Below are positions 16,922-23,225 of a DNA stretch of 42,211 bases, piece by piece. The notes under the pieces are model-generated. The model did not search any database and had not been told where the DNA came from. It saw only the letters and a program-made list of their open reading frames with translations. Position numbers and translations under genes: made by a program. Numbering within the stretch: the stretch's first letter is position 1; the number at the start of each line of letters is the position of its first letter. The DNA is from an uncultured Bryobacteraceae bacterium (GTDB lineage Bacteria > Acidobacteriota > Terriglobia > Bryobacterales > Bryobacteraceae), in the NCBI GenBank assembly GCA_955652915.1, contig CATPCJ010000214.1:1-42211 (forward strand), read 5' to 3'.

Positions 16922-16993
16922 GGGGCAGGTTGGTAACCCGCGGTCGATTGGCAATCGGCCATATCTCCAGGAGGCAGGTTACCAACCTGCCCC
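16922..16993. repeat. 72-bp nested palindromic repeat between hpnA and hpnH
   Basis: GGGGCAGGTTGGTAAC (16922-16937) is the exact reverse complement of 16978-16993. Inside lies CGATTG-G-CAATCG (16945-16957), and the right end can also fold as GGCAGGTT-ACC-AACCTGCC. Related modules recur at 27593-27657. Confidence 0.85.
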
Positions 16994-17006
16994 ACAAATT
17001 CGGGTT

Positions 17007-18113
17007 CTATCGAAACGCCCAAGTCATCAACTTGAATGTATCGCCCAGCTTCGAATTTATTCCCAGCGCGGCCGACGGCTCAAAGCCGCAATGCACCATG
17101 CAATGGTCGCAACGGGGATCGTTGCCTGCTCCGTACGTTTCCCACTGAGTGGTCGTCATTAGTTCTTCAAAGGTCTTGTAGTGGCCGTCCGTGATGAGGT
17201 AGCACGGGCCTTTCCAACCTTTCACGTTGTAGGTCGGATTGCCCCAGGCCGTGCAAGGATAATCACGGTTCCCCTGTAGAAACTCGAGATACGTTGGCGT
17301 GCTGAACAATGGGAACCTGGCGGCCAGTTTATCGATGTTCTTGAACTTCTCGTGGATGTCGTCGCGGGTCATGAAAATTTCGCGATCGTTCACGGCGGAG
17401 TAGCCGTAAGCCGGCGAAATGGTGTGCCCGTCTACATTGAACTGAGCGAGGTAATCGTACAGTTCCTCGATCTCGGCCATATCGGTTTCTTTATAAACCG
17501 TGGTGTTGGTGCAAACCCGGAAACCAGCCTGCTTGGCGGCCTTGATTCCCTGGATGGCTTCGCGAAATACGCCTTCCCGCTCCACCGCGATGTCGTGATT
17601 CTTTTCCATGCCATCCAGGTGCACGTTGAAATAGAATTTGTCGGCCGGCTTTAATTCCTTGAGCCGCTTCTGGATGAACATGCCGTTGGTGCAGAGGTAA
17701 ATGGTCTTGTTATCCTCGATCAACTTTTTCACCAAAGCCCCGAGCTCGGGGTAAAGCATCGGCTCTCCGCCGCAAATAGAAACGATCGGCGCGCCACATT
17801 CGGCGGCGGCATCCAGGCATTGTTGCAGCGAGAGTTTCTGAGTGATGGTGGATTCGTATTCTCGAATGCGCCCGCACCCGGTGCAGGTGAGATTGCAGGT
17901 ATGCAGCGGTTCCAACATCAACACCAGGGGAAACCGCTTGTTGATCATGGGGTGCGGTTTTCGGGGAGCGTCCGTGTGCGTATAGATGATCTGAAACGGA
18001 TTCGCCGCGTTGGCTTTGTTCACCACCGTCTTCTGCCAGTCCGGGTTCGGGCGGAACTTGTTCTTGGCGATATAAGTCGCCATGCCCGCCGTTATCGAAA
18101 GGGGAAATCTCAT
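17007..18113 (-). CDS. hpnH: Adenosyl-hopene transferase HpnH (radical SAM)
   Basis: A 368-residue radical SAM protein. The cluster-binding motif C-x3-C-x2-C is at residues 73, 77 and 80 (HTCNLTCTGC), followed by the GGEPMLYPEL SAM-binding segment and the HpnH-typical FYFNVHLDGM. A cysteine-containing C-terminal region (PRCDHCMVHCGFEPSA) is also characteristic. It couples a 5'-deoxyadenosyl group to diploptene, the first step toward extended hopanoids. The N-terminal region before the core is about 30 residues longer than I expect for the family. It abuts shc (TAAATG), so coupled translation is likely. Confidence 0.95.
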   Translation of the reverse strand: MRFPLSITAGMATYIAKNKFRPNPDWQKTVVNKANAANPFQIIYTHTDAPRKPHPMINKRFPLVLMLEPLHTCNLTCTGCGRIREYESTITQKLSLQQCLDAAAECGAPIVSICGGEPMLYPELGALVKKLIEDNKTIYLCTNGMFIQKRLKELKPADKFYFNVHLDGMEKNHDIAVEREGVFREAIQGIKAAKQAGFRVCTNTTVYKETDMAEIEELYDYLAQFNVDGHTISPAYGYSAVNDREIFMTRDDIHEKFKNIDKLAARFPLFSTPTYLEFLQGNRDYPCTAWGNPTYNVKGWKGPCYLITDGHYKTFEELMTTTQWETYGAGNDPRCDHCMVHCGFEPSAALGINSKLGDTFKLMTWAFR

Positions 18114-20045
18114 TTAGTTTTGTCCTCGGGAACCAGATTTGATCTTGAGGAAATTGTTCAACGCCATCAACGGGAACGAATTCCGGTATAAGTGATAACA
18201 GAGATAGAAGACCTGGGGGAATCCCGTTCCGGTGGCCAACTCTTCGTCCCAGGTTCCATCGGCGTTCTGGGTACGAACCAGGTAATCCATGCCGTCGTGC
18301 ACGCTGGTGCTGGTGGTGTCGCCGCCGGCCAGGAGCGCCAGGACCGCCCAGGCAGTCTGCGATGGAGTACTGGGGGCCTGAACATATGTTTCCCGCTTAT
18401 AACTCTCGCAGCTTTCGCCCCAGCCGCCGTCAAAATTCTGAATGGCGCGGACCCATTCCAGAGCCCGCTGGACATACGCTTCGCGATCGCCGACGCCCGC
18501 GGCGGCCAGCCCGCGCAGCGCCAGAAAAGTTCCGTATACGTAATCGACGCCCCAGCGGCCGTACCAGCTTCCATCCTGTTCCTGCGTTCGCACCAGGTAT
18601 TGGACGCCCTTGCGCACGGCCGGATGGGATTGATCGAGGCCGTAAGCGCACAACGCTTCCAACACGCGGCCGGTGATGTCCGGACAGGTGGGGTCGAGCA
18701 TGGCGTTGTGGTCGGCAAAGGGTACGAAGCTGAGCGGACGCCAGTTGTTATCGACGTCGAAAGCCGCCCAGCCGCCGTCTTTGGATTGCATGTCGAGCAG
18801 CCATTGGATGGCTCGCTCCTCGCAGGCTTTTTGTTCGCTCGGACGCGACGCGCGCGAGCGGTTCAGCGCCAGCAGCACCATGGCGGTGTCGTCGATATCG
18901 GGATAATGCTCGTTGGCGAATTCGAAATACCAGCCGGAGGGCTCGGTGTGGGGACGTTTGATGGACCAATCGCCTTTGCGCCGCACTTCCTTGGTCAGCA
19001 GCCAGTCGGCGCATTTTTGCAGCGCCGCTCGTGGCGGCTCGGGCGCTTCACCGAGGGCGAACGCGGCGATGGCAGCATCCCAAACCACGGAGAAGCACGG
19101 CTGGAAGAAAAACTGATCGCCTTCGTCTACCATTAGCCCGTCAAACTGCTTCTGCGCCTCAACCCGCTGGGGATGATCGGCGGCGTAGCCCAGCAAATCC
19201 AGGGCCATGATGACGTACATCATGGGCGGATATATGGCGGCAACACCGTCGCTGTAGCGGGTGCGCTCGAGCATCCACTGCTCAGCTTTGTGAATGGCGC
19301 GCTTACGAATGGACTTGGGGCCGCGCCTTTCCCAAAGCTTCAAACCCTTGTCCAAGTGCAGAAAAACATTGCGCCAGGTGAAGCTCTCCCGGCTGAAAGG
19401 AAACTCCGGATGTCCACCGGCGAGAAACAGCTCTTTCAAATTGAATCCTTCCGGGACAGGCCGGCGCGGATTCATGGAGTGCACGATGGAAAGAGGAATA
19501 ACTATCGCCCGTGTCCAGGAAGACATCTGGTAGATGAACTTTCCGAACAGCATTATCTCGGGAGGGATGGAAGGACAATCTTCCCGGGGGTAAAGATCGA
19601 AGAGACTGAGGTTGACTTTGACGTAGCTATTGGCCGCCTGAATACCGCCCAGCGAGAGAATCAGGTTACGCGCTTTGGCCAGCCTGGGGTCGTCGTAATC
19701 GACTCCGGCGAGCTTGAGTGAGAAATAGGCTTTGATGGTCGCACTGATGTCGGCTGGCCCCTGCGGGTAGACGTTGAAGCCGCCATCGGGCAACTGGCGT
19801 TTCAGAATCGACCGTACTGCTTTGTCGATGAGCGGACGTGCCGGCGGATCCCAGACACCGTTTACCGGCGGATGAAGCCATAGCTGCAAAAGTATATAGT
19901 CGGACTCGAGCGTGGTGTCGGCGGTGAGATCGGCCCACCAGTAACCTTGTTGGTCCTGCGTGCGGAGAAAATAATCGGTCGCACGAGATGCGGCTTTCGC
20001 GGATCCCGCCAGTAGTGTGTCGACAACTTGCAACTGCGGGGTCAT
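18114..20045 (-). CDS. shc: Squalene-hopene cyclase
   Basis: A 643-residue class II triterpene cyclase that folds squalene into hopene/hopanol at the membrane. The DXDD protonating motif is at residues 383-386 (PDIDDTAMV). Several QW repeats are visible (QDQQGYWWADLT, QSKDGGWAAFD, EQDGSWYGRWG, NFDGGWGE, QNADGTWDE), along with the AWAVLALLAGGD C-terminal helix. Length matches the family. The start ATG overlaps the ispH stop by four bases. Situated upstream of hpnH, hpnA and hpnG, it provides their substrate. Confidence 0.96.
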   Translation of the reverse strand: MTPQLQVVDTLLAGSAKAASRATDYFLRTQDQQGYWWADLTADTTLESDYILLQLWLHPPVNGVWDPPARPLIDKAVRSILKRQLPDGGFNVYPQGPADISATIKAYFSLKLAGVDYDDPRLAKARNLILSLGGIQAANSYVKVNLSLFDLYPREDCPSIPPEIMLFGKFIYQMSSWTRAIVIPLSIVHSMNPRRPVPEGFNLKELFLAGGHPEFPFSRESFTWRNVFLHLDKGLKLWERRGPKSIRKRAIHKAEQWMLERTRYSDGVAAIYPPMMYVIMALDLLGYAADHPQRVEAQKQFDGLMVDEGDQFFFQPCFSVVWDAAIAAFALGEAPEPPRAALQKCADWLLTKEVRRKGDWSIKRPHTEPSGWYFEFANEHYPDIDDTAMVLLALNRSRASRPSEQKACEERAIQWLLDMQSKDGGWAAFDVDNNWRPLSFVPFADHNAMLDPTCPDITGRVLEALCAYGLDQSHPAVRKGVQYLVRTQEQDGSWYGRWGVDYVYGTFLALRGLAAAGVGDREAYVQRALEWVRAIQNFDGGWGESCESYKRETYVQAPSTPSQTAWAVLALLAGGDTTSTSVHDGMDYLVRTQNADGTWDEELATGTGFPQVFYLCYHLYRNSFPLMALNNFLKIKSGSRGQN

Positions 20046-21040
20046 ACGCGCGCTATGGTGGTGAGCTTGAGTGCGGAACGTTCCAGGTCGGAAGGCAGAT
20101 GGAAGCGGACATCCTCTTCTTTCAGTTCCATCTCTTCCATAAAATCGAACCCAAATTGAGTTTCGAGCGACTGGATCAGTTCCTGCACCAGGTTTTCAGG
20201 CGCGGAGGCTCCGGCGGTCACGGCGACGGTCGTGATACCCTCCAACCATTTCGGATTTACCTCGCGGCTGTCGTCCACGAGATAGGCGGGGACGCCTTCG
20301 TTTTCACAAACTTCCACCAAACGCCGCGAGTTGGAACTGTTCTGCGATCCGACTACCAGCAACACTTGAGTGAGGGGCACAACGGCCTTGACACCCAACT
20401 GGCGATTCTCGGTGGCGTAGCATATGTCCTGAGTCTTCGGACCCTTGATAGCCGGAAAACGCTGCTGCAGACGCTCGACGATGTCCTTGGTTTCGTCCAG
20501 GCTGAGCGTCGTTTGCGTGAGATAGGAGATCTTTTTGGGGTCTCTGACCTCCAGTTTGTCTACGTCCTCCACCGACGAAACCAGGATGGTGGATTCGGGA
20601 GCTTCACCGAGCGTTCCGATGACCTCATCATGACCGGAATGTCCGATTAGAATGATCGTATAGTCCTGACGAGCGAATCGTACTGCTTCCAGATGAACCT
20701 TAGTAACCAGCGGGCAGGTGGCGTCGATTACTTGCAGGTTACGCTTCCTGGCTTCGTCGCGCACGGCGGGGGAGACTCCGTGAGCACTGAAGATAACTCG
20801 CGCGCCCTCAGGTACTTCACTTAATTCGTCGACGAAAATGGCGCCCGCCTGCCGCAATTCATCCACCACGTGCCGATTGTGGACGATCTCCTTACGGACG
20901 TAAACCGGCGCACCATAGAGGTTTAGAACGATTTTCACGACGTCGATCGCGCGCACCACACCGGCGCAAAAGCCACGGGGACGCAGCAGGATGATCTTCT
21001 TGACGGTTTTCCCGTTCAGCACTCCGCCCTCTTGAATCAT
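20042..21040 (-). CDS. ispH: 4-hydroxy-3-methylbut-2-enyl diphosphate reductase IspH
   Basis: The last enzyme of the MEP isoprenoid pathway, producing IPP and DMAPP. The three iron-sulfur Cys residues are in RPRGFCAGVVRAID, IDATCPLVTKVH and QDICYATENRQ; VGSQNSSNS and TAGASAPE complete the active site. ATG 21040 gives 332 residues. A TATAAT (21055-21050, minus) lies so close that the mRNA leader would be about 3 nt. The in-frame GTG 21022, preceded by AAGAGGG, is therefore a serious alternative. It overlaps shc by four bases, linking precursor supply directly to hopanoid synthesis. Confidence 0.94.
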   Translation of the reverse strand: MIQEGGVLNGKTVKKIILLRPRGFCAGVVRAIDVVKIVLNLYGAPVYVRKEIVHNRHVVDELRQAGAIFVDELSEVPEGARVIFSAHGVSPAVRDEARKRNLQVIDATCPLVTKVHLEAVRFARQDYTIILIGHSGHDEVIGTLGEAPESTILVSSVEDVDKLEVRDPKKISYLTQTTLSLDETKDIVERLQQRFPAIKGPKTQDICYATENRQLGVKAVVPLTQVLLVVGSQNSSNSRRLVEVCENEGVPAYLVDDSREVNPKWLEGITTVAVTAGASAPENLVQELIQSLETQFGFDFMEEMELKEEDVRFHLPSDLERSALKLTTIARV

Positions 21041-21054
21041 GTTTCTGCCATTAT

Positions 21055-21074
21055 AGCAGGCGTGCTCGCCTGCT
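21055..21074. repeat. Short palindromic repeat upstream of ispH
   Basis: AGCAGGCG-TGCT-CGCCTGCT has perfect 8-bp arms and a 4-nt loop, the same architecture as the other repeats. It borders the TATAAT upstream of ispH. Confidence 0.7.
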
Positions 21075-21181
21075 GGGGCTAGGAGAGTTGGGGTTGGGGC
21101 TGGGGGTTGCATTCCCCGGGCTATAGCCGTCGGCAGTGCCCCGAATCCCTATCCCCAGTCTCGAGTCCCTAGCCCCGGCCC

Positions 21182-21201
21182 TTTTTGAACACATTCAAAA
21201 A
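21182..21201. promoter_or_regulatory. Operator-like palindrome 1 (TetR operon)
   Basis: TTTTTGAA-CACA-TTCAAAAA has perfect 8-bp arms. Its core TTGAACACATTCAA differs at one position from the palindrome at 21240-21253. It ends 5 bp upstream of the -35 box. Confidence 0.65.
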
Positions 21202-21206
21202 AAGTC

Positions 21207-21235
21207 TTGACACGTCGGCCGACTTCCATTACTCT
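21207..21235 (+). promoter_or_regulatory. Promoter of the membrane protein-DCC-TetR operon
   Basis: A perfect TTGACA (21207-21212), a 17-bp spacer and TACTCT (21230-21235). It lies exactly between two TTGAACAC-type palindromes, so bound repressor would flank or cover it. Confidence 0.65.
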
Positions 21236-21239
21236 GTTC

Positions 21240-21253
21240 TTGAACACGTTCAA
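21240..21253. promoter_or_regulatory. Operator-like palindrome 2 (TetR operon)
   Basis: TTGAAC-AC-GTTCAA is a 14-bp palindrome overlapping the expected transcription start and lying upstream of the ribosome-binding site. The regulator is probably the TetR protein encoded third in this operon. Confidence 0.65.
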
Positions 21254-21274
21254 AACGTGAAAGGAGAAATGGAA

Positions 21275-21685
21275 ATGTTTATCGTTTACAGCTACTTTGT
21301 CTACTTGGCTGTTAGTCTCACCGTGACCGTATGGGTGGCCCGAACGCTTCATCGGCGCGGTCGTATCTTTCTCGTCGACGCCTTTCATGGCCAGGAGGAA
21401 CTCGCCGATTCCGTGAACCACCTGATGGTAGTTGGTTTCTATCTGATTAATGCCGGTTACGTTGCGTTTGCGTTAAAGACCACGGAAAACCCGGCCAATC
21501 TGCGGCAAGCCATCGAATTGGTAAGCGACAAAGTCGGATTGGTGCTACTTGTACTTGGAGCGATGCACTTCTTCAACCTGTTCGTCTTTTCGAGAATACG
21601 GAAACGGGGCCAGGAGAGTGCCGCGCCTCCACCATTTCCGCCGGATGCTTTTCTGACACCGGCTGGAAATCCCCAAGGGAGCTGA
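21275..21685 (+). CDS. Three-helix membrane protein of unknown function
   Basis: A 136-residue protein beginning at ATG 21275, 8 nt after AAGGAG; the ATG at 21269 is too close to that site. Three hydrophobic helices are visible (MFIVYSYFVYLAVSLTVTVW at the start, about 50-68, and about 87-105), with a Pro-rich tail (APPPFPPDAF). A polar loop, DAFHGQEELADSVNHL, follows helix 1. No family was recognised. It is the first gene of a self-regulated operon with a DCC-type thiol oxidoreductase and a TetR regulator, so a membrane or redox stress role is possible (inference). Confidence 0.78.
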   Translation: MFIVYSYFVYLAVSLTVTVWVARTLHRRGRIFLVDAFHGQEELADSVNHLMVVGFYLINAGYVAFALKTTENPANLRQAIELVSDKVGLVLLVLGAMHFFNLFVFSRIRKRGQESAAPPPFPPDAFLTPAGNPQGS

Positions 21686-21689
21686 CCCG

Positions 21690-22112
21690 GTGCGATACCT
21701 GACGGTACTATACGACCCGGAGTGCGGGCTATGCTCCCGGGTCGGCACGTGGATGCGGGCGCAGCCGAAGTGGGTTGCGCTGCGTCTGGTTCCATCCAAT
21801 TTGGGTGCGCGGCTCTACCCTGAGCTGGCCACGCAAATCTATCGGGAAGAATTGGTTGTGGTGAGCGACGAGGGCGGCGTCTATGTGGGCGACCATGCCT
21901 GGCTCATGTGTCTCTACGCGCTCAAGGACTATCGATCATGGGCCCAGCGACTATCGCGGCCGTCGTTACTTCCGTTCGCGCGCAACGCCTTTGCTATTCT
22001 GTCGGGCAACCGGCGTCGAATTTCCAAATGGCTAGGACTCTTGGGCGACGCCGAATTGACGGCCGAACTCCGCGGCGTCAATCCAATGAGGTGTAATGCA
22101 ACCGGCTCTTAG
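21690..22112 (+). CDS. DCC-family thiol-disulfide oxidoreductase (DUF393)
   Basis: A 140-residue protein with the defining DxxCxxC motif near the N-terminus (LYDPECGLCSRVGTWM) in a thioredoxin-like fold. The later YVGDHAWLMCLYAL segment is typical of the family. It starts at GTG 21690, with GGGAG about 9 nt upstream. Substrates of DCC proteins are not well established. It lies 4 bp after the membrane protein and overlaps the TetR gene by 17 bp, so all three are translated from one transcript. Confidence 0.88.
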   Translation: MRYLTVLYDPECGLCSRVGTWMRAQPKWVALRLVPSNLGARLYPELATQIYREELVVVSDEGGVYVGDHAWLMCLYALKDYRSWAQRLSRPSLLPFARNAFAILSGNRRRISKWLGLLGDAELTAELRGVNPMRCNATGS

Positions 22113-22800
22113 GTCAGGGGGCACGCGCAAGGCGGGGGAGACGCGGGGCCGGATTCTCTCCGAGGCATTGACTCTGTTCCGCGAACGCGGATTTGACCAG
22201 ACCACTATGCGCGATATCGCCCGCGCCGCCAACGTCGCCATCGGGGCTGCGTACTATTACTTCGAATCGAAAGACGCGCTGGTGATGGCATTCTACGGTG
22301 AAGCCAGCAAATCGACGCACGAGCAGATTGAGATCGCGCTGGGACGGAAGACCGATCTGAAAGCGCGCCTGCGTGCCGTCATCGACGTGAAGTTTGAATA
22401 TTTTGGGCCGAATCGGAAATTTCTAGGGGCGTTGCTGCGGCACGCGGCGGATCCGGACCATCCGCTCTCGCCGTTCAGCGAGCAGACGCGGGAAATCCGT
22501 GAGCGGGATATGCATCATTTTTCGGAGGCATTGGACGGATGCAATTTGCGATTGCCGGAGGATTTGCATCCGCACTTGCCGAAGCTGCTATGGCTGTATC
22601 AAATGGGGCTGATTCTGTTCTGGGTCTACGACCGGTCGCCCGGCCAGGTGCGTACCGAGCGTCTGGTGGACAAGAGCCTGGGCATTGTGACGGGGATGCT
22701 GAAGCTTTCGAAGTCCCCGTTTATGCGGCCGGTACGGAGGATTGCGATTGAATTGCTGGAGGCGGTGTCGGAGGAAACGGCGGGAGTGGAGAAACAATGA
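22096..22800 (+). CDS. TetR-family transcriptional regulator
   Basis: A 234-residue regulator. The N-terminal helix-turn-helix is clear (ETRGRILSEALTLFRERGF, then TTMRDIARAANVAIGAAYYYF at about residues 37-57, then ESKDALV). The C-terminal ligand-binding domain is helical and of no recognised subgroup. As last gene of the operon and the only regulator in it, it probably binds the two TTGAACAC-type palindromes around the operon promoter and represses its own expression. The ligand is unknown. Confidence 0.9.
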   Translation: MQPALRSGGTRKAGETRGRILSEALTLFRERGFDQTTMRDIARAANVAIGAAYYYFESKDALVMAFYGEASKSTHEQIEIALGRKTDLKARLRAVIDVKFEYFGPNRKFLGALLRHAADPDHPLSPFSEQTREIRERDMHHFSEALDGCNLRLPEDLHPHLPKLLWLYQMGLILFWVYDRSPGQVRTERLVDKSLGIVTGMLKLSKSPFMRPVRRIAIELLEAVSEETAGVEKQ

Positions 22801-22809
22801 GGTGACAGA

Positions 22810-22831
22810 GGTGACAGCCACCCCATTGTTT
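22810..22831. repeat. GGTGACAG-CCATTGTTT repeat, left copy
   Basis: Reads GGTGACAGCCACCCCATTGT and onward. A homologous copy in the same orientation is at 25969-25990. Both begin directly after a stop codon on the minus strand (SnoaL remnant here, GNAT there). Confidence 0.65.
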
Positions 22832-22832
22832 C

Positions 22833-23223
22833 TTAACCAACGGCGGCGAGGTACGTCGCGGCCATCGGCCCTGCGTTGATCCGCTGCATCAAACCGAGCA
22901 TGTCCCAGTTCTGCCAGCCTGCCGCGATCTTTCCGTTGGCGACGCGGACGATCGACATGCTCGTGATTTCGAGGCGCTTATTCGTCGCCGGCATTCCCAG
23001 TCCATCGCCCACGTGGCGCATGCCGCAACGACTGCGCAGGCACACCAGGTCGCCTTCCGCGATGGCGTCAAGCGGCGTGATGTGCATTTCGGAAAAGGCC
23101 GCGCACCGGCGAATCGAAAAACGGATAGAATCCATCCGGCCCCATCGATACTTGATCGACGTCGTGAATAGGAGCATCCGGCGCAAGCATCTCGGCGATT
23201 GGTTGGCGGTGCCTTTTATTCCA
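22833..23223 (-). pseudogene. SnoaL-like/ester cyclase pseudogene
   Basis: The 3' part encodes FSEMHITPLDAIAEGDLVCLRSRC, GMPATNKRLEITSMSIVRV and GKIAAGWQNWDMLG, the C-terminal half of a SnoaL-like polyketide/ester cyclase. The 5' part continues the same family in another frame: WNKRHRQPIAEMLAPD, then HDVDQVSMGPDGF. A frameshift therefore lies near 23120-23140. The expected first 20 or so residues are missing; homology starts at TGG 23223, three bases after the patatin stop. This is a decayed gene, truncated at its 5' end by the patatin junction. Confidence 0.78.
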
Positions 23224-23225
23224 CA

